Source: BOG-908 sp964244695 | GTDB lineage: Bacteria > Pseudomonadota > Alphaproteobacteria > Acetobacterales > Acetobacteraceae | Assembly: GCA_964244695.1 (NCBI GenBank) | Contig: CAXTJZ010000001.1 | Span: forward strand, 1-51,877 | Direction: 5' to 3' | Length of the DNA stretch: 51,877 bases | In this document: piece after piece, positions 1-10,770 of the stretch | How positions within the stretch are numbered: position 1 is the stretch's first letter | Layout: each line of letters begins with the position of its first letter | The notes under the pieces: model-generated | Database searches by the model: none | Seen by the model: only the letters and a program-made list of their open reading frames with translations | What the model was told of the DNA's origin: nothing | Position numbers and translations under genes: made by a program

Positions 1-168
1 AGAAGTTACGCACTCGTAGGGCCGCCTCCACCGTGCCAACCTGGTTCGGATGCGAACCTGCTGGTATGTGCGGCGGCCGCCTGCGGCCGAGGGGAGAGCC
101 TCATACCATTTCGCCAAGCCATTCCGGGGACCTGCCGCGCGGGGCTGCTTCTGGCTGCCGCGGGATCC

Positions 169-1632
169 GTGCTTGGCGGTTGCGCGGTGGGGCCGAACTA
201 CGTGCGGCCGGCGCCGCCGCTGGCCGACCGGTTCACCGAAACCCGCCTGCCCGGCAGCACAGGCGGTGTTGCCGCCAAGGCCGGCACGAACCAGATCTTC
301 GAACCCGGCGCGGACGTGCCCGGCGATTGGTGGAGCCTGTTCCGCTCGCCGGCGCTGACCAGGCTGGTGGCGGCGGCGATCCGGCAGAATCCGACGCTGG
401 AGGCCACCGCGGAGACGTTGCGGCAGGCGCAGGAGACCACGATCGCGCAGCAGGGCGCGTTCTTTCCGGCCGTCTCCGCCCAGCTGACCCGCACGCGGGA
501 GAAGGTGAGCGGCGCCGAAGCCGGGCTGGTGGGGCCGACTGCGGTGAGCGAGAGTTTTGGCTTCTACCAGGGCCAGCTCAACATCTCCTACACTTTCGAC
601 GTCTGGGGGCAGATACGCCGTACCGTGGAGGCGGACGCTGCCGCGGCGCAAGTGCAGCGTTTTCAGTTGGAAGGAGCCACCAACATGCTGGCCGCCAACA
701 CGGCGACAGCGGCGATCAACGCGGCCTCGTTGCGCGCGCAGATCGCCGCCGAGGAGGAGTTGGTGGACGCCGAGCAGCACCTGCTGACGACGGTGCGAAG
801 CCAGTTCCAGCTCGGCGGCGCCACGGGCACGGATGTGGCGACGCAGGAGGCGCAACTCGCAAACACCCAGGCGCTGGTGGTGCCGCTGCAGACGCAGTTG
901 CAGCAGGCGCGCGACCAACTGGCCGACTATCTGGGCCGTGTCCCCGAGGAGGCCGACATACCGGTGCTGCGCTTGGAGGACCTGCATTTGCCAGGTACTT
1001 TGCCGGTGAGCCTCCCGTCCCGCTTGGTCGATCAGCGGCCCGATGTCAGAGCTTCGGCCGAGCAGCTGCATCAGGCGACCGCCCAGGTGGGCGTTGCTAT
1101 CGCCAACCGACTGCCGCAGTTCACGCTGCAGGGCTCGCTGGGCAGTGCACCGGCGAAAATCGGCGACCTGTTCACGCCCGGCAACGGCATTTACACGATC
1201 ATCACCCAGGCGCTGGCGCCTGTGTTCGAGGGCGGCACGCTGCTGCACCAGCAACGCGCGGCGTACGCGGCGGCGCGCTCGGCGGCGGCGAACTACCGCG
1301 CGACGGTGGTGGGCGCGTTCCAGAACGTGGCGGACGTGCTGACGGCGCTGGAGGGTGACGCGCGGGCGCTGGCCGCCAACGAGGCGGCCGAGCAGGCCGC
1401 GGCGCGCAGCCTGAGCCTGGCCAGGCTGCAATACGGCGCGGGCGGGGTGGCTTACCTGACGGTGCTGACGTCCCAGACGCAGTACCAGAATGCGGTGATC
1501 GGGCTGATACGGGCGCAGGCGGCGCGCTATACGGACACGGTGGCGCTTTACGTGGCGTTGGGCGGCGGCTGGTGGCACCGAGACGATCTGCCGCCGCCGC
1601 CTGAGAAACTTCTGAGGTCTCTGCTGCCATGA
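169..1632 (+). CDS. RND efflux outer-membrane factor (NodT/OprM family lipoprotein)
   Basis: This is the outer-membrane channel of a tripartite RND drug/metal efflux pump. The mature protein opens with a lipobox (LGGC, Cys at residue 5 of this call) followed by AVGPNYVRP, the usual start of NodT-type factors; two repeated coiled-coil/beta halves follow over about 480 residues, normal for the family. The 5' end is unresolved. The GTG at 169 leaves no room for a signal peptide, while the same frame stays open to base 1 and encodes a hydrophobic stretch (AGLLLAAAGSVLGGC) just upstream. No ATG, GTG or TTG lies in frame between 1 and 168, so either a non-standard start or an upstream frameshift is involved. 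Its stop overlaps the adaptor ATG (ATGA), so the two are translationally coupled. Function confident, start not. Confidence 0.88.
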   Translation: MLGGCAVGPNYVRPAPPLADRFTETRLPGSTGGVAAKAGTNQIFEPGADVPGDWWSLFRSPALTRLVAAAIRQNPTLEATAETLRQAQETTIAQQGAFFPAVSAQLTRTREKVSGAEAGLVGPTAVSESFGFYQGQLNISYTFDVWGQIRRTVEADAAAAQVQRFQLEGATNMLAANTATAAINAASLRAQIAAEEELVDAEQHLLTTVRSQFQLGGATGTDVATQEAQLANTQALVVPLQTQLQQARDQLADYLGRVPEEADIPVLRLEDLHLPGTLPVSLPSRLVDQRPDVRASAEQLHQATAQVGVAIANRLPQFTLQGSLGSAPAKIGDLFTPGNGIYTIITQALAPVFEGGTLLHQQRAAYAAARSAAANYRATVVGAFQNVADVLTALEGDARALAANEAAEQAAARSLSLARLQYGAGGVAYLTVLTSQTQYQNAVIGLIRAQAARYTDTVALYVALGGGWWHRDDLPPPPEKLLRSLLP

Positions 1633-2786
1633 CAGAAAGCAAGCAGTTCTTTTCTGAAGAAAAGAACCAAAGAACTTTTACTCCGCTGTCGCGCGCTGGC
1701 CGACAGGCCGCCGACAGGGAGCAAAAGTCTTTTGCTTCTTTTCTTCAGAAAAGAAGATTCTTCCTTGCCTTGCTTTTGGCGTCGCCCGCCTATGCGCAGG
1801 AACCCCCGGCCACGGTCAGCACGATAGTGGCGCGCATGACGGACTGGCAGGACACGCTGCAGGCTGTAGGCACCGTGCGCGCCGTGCGCGGCGCCGACCT
1901 TGCCAGCGAGATTTCCGGTGTTGTGGACAGCGTGGATTTCGACTCCGGGCATGACGTGGCGGCCGGCACGGTGCTGCTGCGGCTGCGGCCGAACGACGAT
2001 GCGGCGCATCTGGCCGATCTGCAGGCGGCCGCCGACCTGGCGGCGGCGAACCTGGCGCGCGACACGAAGCAGTTCCGCGCGCAGGCGGTCAGCCAGGCGA
2101 GTATCGACGCCGATGACAGCCATCTACGGTCCGCGCGGGCTCAGGTGAGCCAGGCGCAGGCGCTGGCGGCGGAGAAGATCGTGCGTGCGCCGTTCGCCGG
2201 GCGGCTTGGGCTGCGCATGGTTGATCAGGGGCAGTATCTGCCGGCGGGCACGACGGTGGTGACGTTGCAGGCGCTCGATCCGTTGTACGTCGATTTCTAC
2301 GTGCCGCAGCAGGCGCTGGCCGAGGTGAAGCTCGGCGAGACGGCGGTGCTGCATGTGGATGCCTATCCTGGCCGTGACTTCACCGGCCGCATCACGGCGA
2401 TAAGCCCGAAGCTGGATGCGAACAGCCGCATGGCCCAGGTGCGCGCCACGCTCTCCAACACGGACCACGCGCTGGTGCCCGGCATGTTCGCCAGCGTGGA
2501 GCTGCATACGGGCGAGGTGCACCATTACGTCACGCTGCCGAATGCAGCGATCGTGTATAATCCCTACGGCAGCCTAGTGTATGTCGTGGAGCACGGGGTG
2601 GCGCACCAGACGGTGGTGCGCACGGGGCCTACGCGTGGTGACCAGGTGGCGGTGACCGCCGGGCTTGCCGATGGCGCCACGGTTGTGACGGCGGGGCAGA
2701 TCAAGCTGCGGCAGGGCTCGCAAGTGGTGGTGAATAACAGCGTGCTTCCGTCTGATGATCCTCGGCCGCATCCGGTGGAGGAGTAA
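1629..2786 (+). CDS. RND efflux periplasmic adaptor (membrane fusion protein)
   Basis: HlyD/AcrA-type adaptor linking the inner-membrane RND pump to the outer-membrane channel. The core from about residue 60 has the barrel-sandwich motif (VGTVRAVRGADLASEISGVV), an alpha-hairpin (residues about 120-180), the second lipoyl half (IVRAPFAGRLGLR) and a beta-barrel/membrane-proximal domain. The ATG overlaps the upstream stop as ATGA, which supports this start. The first 45 or so codons are read through a copy of the intergenic palindromic repeat (1637-1774). The repeat supplies the charged stretch QKRR directly before FFLALLLASPAYAQ, a credible Sec signal with AxA cleavage. No other in-frame ATG or GTG could make that signal; only TTG codons inside the hydrophobic stretch remain. 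Family assignment is firm; the repeat-derived leader is inference. Confidence 0.9.
   Translation: MTESKQFFSEEKNQRTFTPLSRAGRQAADREQKSFASFLQKRRFFLALLLASPAYAQEPPATVSTIVARMTDWQDTLQAVGTVRAVRGADLASEISGVVDSVDFDSGHDVAAGTVLLRLRPNDDAAHLADLQAAADLAAANLARDTKQFRAQAVSQASIDADDSHLRSARAQVSQAQALAAEKIVRAPFAGRLGLRMVDQGQYLPAGTTVVTLQALDPLYVDFYVPQQALAEVKLGETAVLHVDAYPGRDFTGRITAISPKLDANSRMAQVRATLSNTDHALVPGMFASVELHTGEVHHYVTLPNAAIVYNPYGSLVYVVEHGVAHQTVVRTGPTRGDQVAVTAGLADGATVVTAGQIKLRQGSQVVVNNSVLPSDDPRPHPVEE
1637..1774 (+). repeat. Palindromic repeat, full copy inside adaptor reading frame
   Basis: Left arm of GTTC type (GCAGTTCTTTTCTGAAGAAAAGAACC), a central GACAGG-containing loop, and a right arm of CTTC type ending TTCCTTGC. 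Read in frame by the adaptor gene. Confidence 0.9.
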
Positions 2787-2795
2787 GGCAAGTGA

Positions 2796-2978
2796 AGAAA
2801 GAAAGGCCTTCTTTTTTGCAAAAAAGAAGCAAAAAACTTTTGTATCTTACGGCTGCATCGGGGCGGTGTCCGATCCTGCCAACGCGCGCACTTGCAGAAC
2901 GGGACGAAGCCGTTGTGCAAGCGCAGGAGCAGAAATTTTTTGCTTCTTTTTTGCAAAAAAGACGGCCTTGCTTCCTTA
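2796..2978 (+). repeat. Palindromic repeat, full copy with long centre
   Basis: Both arms are CTTC/GAAG type with a GCA loop; the central part (about 100 bases) is unlike other copies. Lies between adaptor and permease genes. Confidence 0.9.
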
Positions 2979-2994
2979 ACCCAGGAGCCACCCC

Positions 2995-5900
2995 ATGCGC
3001 CTGACAGACATGTTCATCCTGCGTCCGGTCCTGTCGGTCGTCGTCAGCGTGTTCATCCTGCTGCTCGGCCTGGGATCAGAACGCGTTTTGCCCGTCAGGC
3101 AATTTCCCAAAACGGTGAACGCGCTCATACAGGTGGAGACGACGTATTACGGTGCGGATGCCAGCACGATGGCGGGCTTCATCACCACGCCGATCGAGAA
3201 CGCCATCGCGCAGGTCGACGGGATCGACTACCTGACCAGCACGAGCATGACCGGTGACAGCACGATCACCGCGCATCTGCGGCTGAACCAGGACCCGGAC
3301 CGCGCGCTGACGGAAATACAGACGCAGCTCAGCGCCGTGCATGACCAGTTGCCGCGCGAGTCCCAGACACCAACGGTGCATCTGCAGACGGGCGGGCAGG
3401 GCGGCACGCTGATCCTGGCGTTCACCAGCGACATCATGACGCCGGCGCAGATTACCGACTATCTAACGCGCGTGGTGCAGCCGCAAATACAGGCGACACC
3501 CGGCGTGCAGGTGGCGCAGGTTTGGGGCGCGCAGAACTTTGCCGTGCGCGCCTGGCTCGATCCGGTGAAGCTTGCGGCGCACAACTTGACGGCGGCAGAT
3601 GTTTCCGCCGCCATGGCGGCGAACAACTTCACGTCGGCCGCCGGGTCCACGTCCGGACAGATGGTGCAGATGCCGATCGGCATCACCACCGGCGTGCACA
3701 CGCTGCCGGAGTTCCGTAACCTGGTCATCAAGCAGTCCAACGGGGCTATCACGCGGCTGGGTGATCTGGCGACGGTGGAGCTGGGTTCGGACAACTACCA
3801 GCAGGCGCTGCTGTTCAGCGGCAAGCCTACCATATTGATCGACGTGGAAGCGGTGCCGACGGCCAACGTGCTGGACCTGGTGAGCCGTGTGCGCGCCAAG
3901 TTCGATGCGCTGAAGGCCGATCTGCCGCAGGGCCTGCATGCCGACATCGCCAACGACGTGACGGCGAACGTCCGGCAGTCCATCAGCGAGGTCGTGAAGA
4001 CGCTGCTGGAGAGCCTGGCGATCGTGGCCGTGGTGGTGTTCGCCTTCCTGCGTTCGGCGCGTGCTTCGATGATACCGGTGATCACCATCCCGCTGTCGCT
4101 GGTCGGCACGTTCGCCATACTCTGGCTGTTCGGGTTCTCGATCAACCTGCTCACCCTGCTCGCGCTGGTGCTGGCGACCGGGCTCGTCGTGGATGACGCC
4201 ATCATCGTCGTGGAGAACGTGAGTCGCGAGATGTCCGAGGGTGCTACGCCCCTGGAGGCGGCAATGCGTTCGGCGCGCAGCCTGTCGGGGCCGATCGTAG
4301 CGATGACTGTGGTGCTGGTTGCCGTGTACGTGCCGATTGCGCTACGTAACGGATTGACGGGCGCGCTATTTCGCGAGTTCGCGCTGACTTTGGTGGGCAG
4401 CGTGACGGTCTCGGCCGTGCTGGCGCTTACGCTTTCGCCGATGATGTGCCGTTTCCTGCTGCGCGCGCCCCGGCATGTGGAACGCCATGGCACATTAGGG
4501 CCGATGCAGCGCGCCTACCGTCCGGCGTTGCGGCTGGCACTGACGCTGCGGCCGCTCATGGTGCTGTTCGGGCTGGCGGTGTTTGCCGGCAGCTATTTCC
4601 TCTACGCCGGTTCGACGACGGAGCTGGCGCCTCAGGAGGACGTGGGCTTTCTGGACGTGGGCGGGTCGGTGGCACCGACGGCAGGCATCGACCAGCTTCG
4701 CCTGTACGACAAGCAGATAACGGCGATCGAGAAAGGCCTGCCGGAGTTCTCCGACTCCTACCTGTTTGATCAGCCCGGTCAGTCGGGTGGCGGGCTCAGG
4801 CTCAAGCCGTTTGCCCAGCGGACACGCTCGGCAACGGAGGTGATGAGCGACATGCAGGCCAAGCTCTCGGGGATTGCCGGCGAGAACCTGGCGGTGTTTC
4901 AGCCTTCGCCGCTGCCAGGCAGTTTTGGCGAACTGCCGATCGGCTACGTCATCAAGACCACCCGGCCGTTCAGCGAGTTGGACGGTGTATCCCGGCGTTT
5001 TCTGGAAGAGGCGCAGAAGAGCGGCCTGTTCGCCTTCATCGACCGGGACCTCAAGATCGACCTGCCGCAGGCGACGATCGTGATCGACCGCAACAAGGTG
5101 GCCGCACTCGGGCTGGACATGACGCAGGTGGGCAGCGTGCTGAACACGCTGCTGAGCGGCGGTTATGTCAATTACTTCGATCTGGCCGGCCGGTCGTACA
5201 AGGTCATCCCGCAGGTGACGCGCGCGAACCGGCTTAACGCGGACCAGCTGCAATCCTTCACCATAGCAAATGTGGGCGGCGTGCCGATCCCGCTTTCCGC
5301 GGTGGCGCATATCGAGATGACAACAGTGCCGGAGAACATCAGCCACTTCCAGCAGATGAACTCGGCAAGCCTGACCGGCGTGCCGCTTCCTGGCGTGACG
5401 CAAGGCGATGCGATGACGGCGCTGGACGCGATTGCCGCGCGCGTGCTGCCGCCCGACTACGCCACGGACACCAGCGGTCCGCTGCGCCAGTTCGTGCAAG
5501 AATCTTCCGGCTTCGCTGCCACGTTCGGCTTCGCCGTGGTGGTGATCTATCTGTCGCTGGCAGCGTTGTTCGGCAGCTTCCGCGACCCGCTCATCATCCT
5601 TGTCTCGGTGCCGATGTCCCTGGCGGGCGCGCTGCTGTTCATCTATTTCGGCGTGCACGGCGCCACCCTGAACATCTATTCCGAAGTGGGGCTGGTGACG
5701 TTGATGGGGCTGATCAGCAAGCACGGCATCCTGATGGTGGAGGTTGCAAACGAGCAGCAGGCGCTGGGCCGTACGAAGCGCGAGGCCATCGAGCACGCGG
5801 CGCTGCTGCGCTTGCGGCCGATCCTGATGACCACGGCGGCGATGGTGCTTGGTGTGGCCCCTCTGGTGTTCGCGACTGGCGCCGGCGCCGCCGCGCGGTT

Positions 5901-6057
5901 CTCCATGGGGCTTGTAATTGCGTCGGGGTTGGCGATCGGGACGTTGTTCACGCTGTTCGTTGTGCCGGCGTTCTATCTGGTGCTGGCGCGACGGCATGTG
6001 ACGGAGGTGCATCCGCAGGGCGCGGCGTTGCGCGGTGTTGCCGTAGCGTCAGAGTAA
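2995..6057 (+). CDS. RND efflux permease (HAE1/AcrB family)
   Basis: Proton-driven inner-membrane pump of the RND superfamily, 1020 residues, the normal size for AcrB/MexB relatives. The N-terminus (RLTDMFILRPVLSVVVSVFILLLG) is transmembrane segment 1. Two large periplasmic loops are present, and TM4 carries the proton-relay pair of aspartates in GLVVDDAIIVVENV (about residue 400). The second half repeats the fold with GLISKHGILMVEVANE near residue 905. It follows the outer-membrane factor and the adaptor in an operon, although a 208-base space with a repeat copy separates it from the adaptor. The ATG at 2995 has a CCAGGAG-like ribosome site a few bases upstream. Substrate cannot be predicted from sequence; hydrophobic drugs or solvents are typical. 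Confidence 0.95.
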   Translation: MRLTDMFILRPVLSVVVSVFILLLGLGSERVLPVRQFPKTVNALIQVETTYYGADASTMAGFITTPIENAIAQVDGIDYLTSTSMTGDSTITAHLRLNQDPDRALTEIQTQLSAVHDQLPRESQTPTVHLQTGGQGGTLILAFTSDIMTPAQITDYLTRVVQPQIQATPGVQVAQVWGAQNFAVRAWLDPVKLAAHNLTAADVSAAMAANNFTSAAGSTSGQMVQMPIGITTGVHTLPEFRNLVIKQSNGAITRLGDLATVELGSDNYQQALLFSGKPTILIDVEAVPTANVLDLVSRVRAKFDALKADLPQGLHADIANDVTANVRQSISEVVKTLLESLAIVAVVVFAFLRSARASMIPVITIPLSLVGTFAILWLFGFSINLLTLLALVLATGLVVDDAIIVVENVSREMSEGATPLEAAMRSARSLSGPIVAMTVVLVAVYVPIALRNGLTGALFREFALTLVGSVTVSAVLALTLSPMMCRFLLRAPRHVERHGTLGPMQRAYRPALRLALTLRPLMVLFGLAVFAGSYFLYAGSTTELAPQEDVGFLDVGGSVAPTAGIDQLRLYDKQITAIEKGLPEFSDSYLFDQPGQSGGGLRLKPFAQRTRSATEVMSDMQAKLSGIAGENLAVFQPSPLPGSFGELPIGYVIKTTRPFSELDGVSRRFLEEAQKSGLFAFIDRDLKIDLPQATIVIDRNKVAALGLDMTQVGSVLNTLLSGGYVNYFDLAGRSYKVIPQVTRANRLNADQLQSFTIANVGGVPIPLSAVAHIEMTTVPENISHFQQMNSASLTGVPLPGVTQGDAMTALDAIAARVLPPDYATDTSGPLRQFVQESSGFAATFGFAVVVIYLSLAALFGSFRDPLIILVSVPMSLAGALLFIYFGVHGATLNIYSEVGLVTLMGLISKHGILMVEVANEQQALGRTKREAIEHAALLRLRPILMTTAAMVLGVAPLVFATGAGAAARFSMGLVIASGLAIGTLFTLFVVPAFYLVLARRHVTEVHPQGAALRGVAVASE

Positions 6058-6213
6058 GCAAGAAAGCGGTTCATTCTTGAAGGATCGAAGAAGTCTTGCT
6101 GCCGCGCATTTGCAGCAGTCGTGTGCTTCAGAGCAGAACCGGGCTGCTGCACCGGCGTAGGGACAAAAGTTTTTTGCTTCTTTTTTTCCAAAAAAGAAGG
6201 CCTTTCTTCCTTA
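6058..6213 (+). repeat. Palindromic repeat, degenerate left arm
   Basis: The right arm (6163-6213) is well kept, CTTC type; the left arm is recognisable only as AAGAAAGCGGTTC..GAAG. Confidence 0.8.
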
Positions 6214-6229
6214 CGACGAAAGCCAACAC

Positions 6230-7060
6230 ATGGAACACCGCGCGTTCGGCCCAAACCGCGCCAGCGTGGCTGCGATCGGCCAAGGCACCTGGCAGATGGA
6301 TCGCCGGCAGGCGACGCAGGCCCTGCAGCGCGGTCTCGATCTCGATATGACGCATGTCGACACAGCAGAGATGTATGAGGGTGCGGAGGAGATCGTGGCC
6401 GAGGCGATTGCCGGCCGGCGCGGGCATGTGTTCCTGGTCTCCAAGGTGCTGCCGTCCAACGCGTCACGCGATGGCACGATCAAGGCCTGCGAGCGAACGC
6501 TGGCGAAGCTGCGCACGGACCACCTGGACTGCTACCTGCTGCATTGGCCGGGTCGGCACCGGCTGGAAGACACGATCGGGGCGTTTGAAAGCCTGGTACA
6601 GCAGGGCAAGATCAGGACCTGGGGCTTGAGCAATTTCGATGTGGACGGGCTGGAGGCGGCCGAGCGGGTCAGCGGCGGTGGCAGGATCGCGTGCAACCAG
6701 GTGCTGTATCACCTGCAGGAGCGCGCGATAGAGCACGCCGTGCTGCCCTGGTGCGAGGCCCATGGGGTGAGCCTGGTCGCCTACAGCCCGTTTGGCAGCG
6801 GCGATTTTCCTGCACCGGGTTCGCCTGGTGGCCGGACGTTGCAGCATGTGGCCGATGCGCACGGTGCCACGCCGCGCCAGGTTGCCTTGCGGTTCCTGCT
6901 GCGCGAGCCGCATGTGTTCGTCATACCGAAGGCGTCCAGCATCGCGCATGTGGAGGAGAACGCCGGCGCCTATGGGCTGGCGTTAACTGACGCCGACCTG
7001 GCGTTGCTGGAAAGTGCGTTCCCGCGCGGGAAGCGGCCGGCGGCATTGCCGATGTTGTAG
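6230..7060 (+). CDS. Aldo/keto reductase
   Basis: NADPH-dependent aldo/keto reductase of the (beta/alpha)8-barrel family, 276 residues. The catalytic tetrad is visible in order: Asp and Tyr in HVDTAEMYEGAEE (about residues 43-53), Lys in FLVSKVLP (about residue 70), and His in DCYLLHWPG (about residue 104). The cofactor-binding end has VFVIPKASSIAHVEENA, a typical 2'-phosphate-binding segment. The start at 6230 lies 17 bases after a repeat copy and has only weak Shine-Dalgarno character. It is probably a stand-alone gene: repeat remnants flank it on both sides and the following pur genes are functionally unrelated. The physiological aldehyde or ketone substrate is unknown. Confidence 0.92.
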   Translation: MEHRAFGPNRASVAAIGQGTWQMDRRQATQALQRGLDLDMTHVDTAEMYEGAEEIVAEAIAGRRGHVFLVSKVLPSNASRDGTIKACERTLAKLRTDHLDCYLLHWPGRHRLEDTIGAFESLVQQGKIRTWGLSNFDVDGLEAAERVSGGGRIACNQVLYHLQERAIEHAVLPWCEAHGVSLVAYSPFGSGDFPAPGSPGGRTLQHVADAHGATPRQVALRFLLREPHVFVIPKASSIAHVEENAGAYGLALTDADLALLESAFPRGKRPAALPML

Positions 7061-7083
7061 GGCGTTGTGGACGGTGTAGAGAG

Positions 7084-7137
7084 TAAGCAGGCAGTCCTGG
7101 TCGGAAGTAAGGACCAAATCTTTTGCGCCCTGTCGGG
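7084..7137 (+). repeat. Palindromic repeat, decayed left arm
   Basis: GCAGTCC..GGACC stem (GTCC type) with T and A tracts mostly lost, followed by CTTTTGCGCCCTGTCGGG. No right arm; purQ begins just after. Confidence 0.65.
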
Positions 7138-7157
7138 TGCTGGCTGGATGGGCATAC

Positions 7158-7846
7158 GTGAAGACCGCGCTGGTTATCTTCCCTGGGACCAATCGGGAGC
7201 GGGATGTGGCGATCGCGCTGTCGCAGGCGGCCGGGCAGGCGCCGCGCCTGGTTTGGCATCGGGAGACCGAGCTGGGCGACGTGGACCTGGCGGTGTTGCC
7301 GGGCGGGTTCAGCCATGGCGACTACCTGCGTTGCGGGGCGATGGCCGCGCAGTCGCCCATCATGCCGGCGCTGCGCGCGTTTGCGGCGCGCGGGGGGCAC
7401 ATACTCGGGATATGCAACGGGTTCCAGATCCTGACGGAGGCTGGGCTGCTGCCTGGGGCGCTGCTGCGCAATGCGGGCCTGCGGTTCATCAGTCGGGACT
7501 GTCATCTGCGGGTGGAGCGCGCCGGCACGGCGTTCACGCGGCTGTATGCGCAAGGGCAGGTGTTTCGGGCGCCCATGGCGCATGGTGACGGCAATTATTT
7601 TGCCGCGCCGGAGACGGTGGCGATGCTGGAAGGCGACGGGCGGGTGGCGTTCCGTTACGTGTCGGCTTCCGGGGAACTGACGCCCGGCGCCAACCTCAAC
7701 GGCAGCTTGAACGCGATTGCCGGGGTGTACAGCGAGAACCTGCGGGTGCTGGGGCTTATGCCGCATCCGGAGGACCTGGTCAATCCGCTGATGGGCGGGA
7801 TCGACGGGCGGCCGCTGTTCGACGGCCTCGTGCACGCGCTGGCGGC

Positions 7847-7850
<4 letters not shown>
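7158..7850 (+). CDS. purQ: Phosphoribosylformylglycinamidine synthase subunit PurQ
   Basis: Glutaminase subunit of FGAM synthase, step 4 of de novo purine synthesis; it releases ammonia from glutamine and passes it to PurL. The class I amidotransferase nucleophile is in GICNGFQIL and the His/Glu pair in GLMPHPEDLV near the C-terminus. I placed the start at the GTG of VKTALVIFPGTNRERD, the conserved N-terminus; an in-frame start at 7137 would add seven unconserved residues. Length of 230 matches the family. It overlaps purL by GTGA, so the two are coupled. The third subunit, PurS, usually encoded just upstream, is not in this window. Confidence 0.95.
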
Positions 7851-10039
<2,189 letters not shown>

Positions 10040-10044
10040 ACCAG

Positions 10045-10293
10045 ATGGCGATGTCGGCCGCCGAGATAGAGACCCTGATACGCACGGCTTTGCCGGATGC
10101 CGAGGTGAGCGTGGAGGATCTGGCCGGCGACGGCGACCACTACGCCGCCCGTATCGTTAGCGAGAGTTTCAGGGGCCGCAGCCGTATCCAGCAGCACCAG
10201 ATGGTGTTCTCGGCATTGGGCGGCCGCATGGGCGGCGTGCTCCACGCGCTGGCGTTGCAGACTTCCGTGCCAAACCAGGAGATTTCCCGATGA
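10045..10293 (+). CDS. BolA family protein
   Basis: Small BolA-fold protein (about 82 residues) that in this family partners with monothiol glutaredoxins to bind or transfer [2Fe-2S] clusters. The conserved core is present: AAEIETLIRTALPDAEVSVED, then the GDGDHYAARIVSESF segment and the HQMVFSALGGRMGG helix with its invariant His. I chose the ATG at 10045 because the longer frame from 10024 would run back into purL; an ATG two codons later (10051) is equally possible. It lies five bases after purL and overlaps grxD by ATGA. That places it beside its expected partner and suggests stoichiometric synthesis. Confidence 0.9.
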   Translation: MAMSAAEIETLIRTALPDAEVSVEDLAGDGDHYAARIVSESFRGRSRIQQHQMVFSALGGRMGGVLHALALQTSVPNQEISR

Positions 10294-10631
10294 GTGACAC
10301 AGCAACCACCGCCCGCATCGAGCAGGAGATCAGCCAAAACCCCGTCATGCTCTACATGAAGGGCACGGCGATGTTTCCGCAATGCGGCTTCTCCGCCCGC
10401 GTGGTGCAGATCCTGACCCATCTGGGCGTGCAGTTCGGCACCGCGAACGTGCTGGAAGACCCGGCTCTGCGTGATGGGATCAAGGCGTTCTCGAATTGGC
10501 CGACCGTGCCGCAGCTCTACGTGAAGGGCGAGTTCGTGGGCGGGTGCGACATCATCACCGAGATGTTCCAGGCGGGCGAGCTGGAGAGCTTGCTGGCCGA
10601 GAAGGGTGTGGCGCATACGGCGCAGGCCTAA
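10290..10631 (+). CDS. grxD: Grx4 family monothiol glutaredoxin
   Basis: Monothiol glutaredoxin of the Grx4/Grx5 class, 113 residues, which carries [2Fe-2S] clusters with glutathione. The diagnostic active site CGFS is present in MFPQCGFSARVVQIL (about residue 30), after KGTAMFP. The glutathione-binding WPTVPQLYVKGEFVGGCDI segment is complete. Start at the ATG overlapping the bolA stop by ATGA. It ends immediately before a palindromic repeat copy that probably terminates the pur-bolA-grx transcript. Confidence 0.95.
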   Translation: MSDTATTARIEQEISQNPVMLYMKGTAMFPQCGFSARVVQILTHLGVQFGTANVLEDPALRDGIKAFSNWPTVPQLYVKGEFVGGCDIITEMFQAGELESLLAEKGVAHTAQA

Positions 10632-10766
10632 GCAAGCAAGGCCTTCTTTTTTGAAAAAAAGAAGCAAAAAACTTTTGCTCCCTGTCGGCGGCTGCTGAAA
10701 CGCGGCGCGACAGCGGAGCGAAAGTTTTTTGGTTCCTTTTTTCAAAAAAGAACTGCTTGCTTTCTT
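10632..10766 (+). repeat. Palindromic repeat, full copy with mixed arms
   Basis: Left arm CTTC/GAAG, right arm GTTC/GAAC; the outer stem (CAAAAAACTTTTGCTCC and GGAGCGAAAGTTTTTTG) is intact. TetR gene starts five bases later. Confidence 0.95.
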
Positions 10767-10770
10767 CTGA

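Noticed and set aside
4495..6012. A 505-codon minus-strand frame inside the permease gene, and a 1212-codon one over actB-actC
   Set aside because: Both are shadows of high-GC genes: Arg/His/Gln-rich, no domains, opposite a well-conserved frame.
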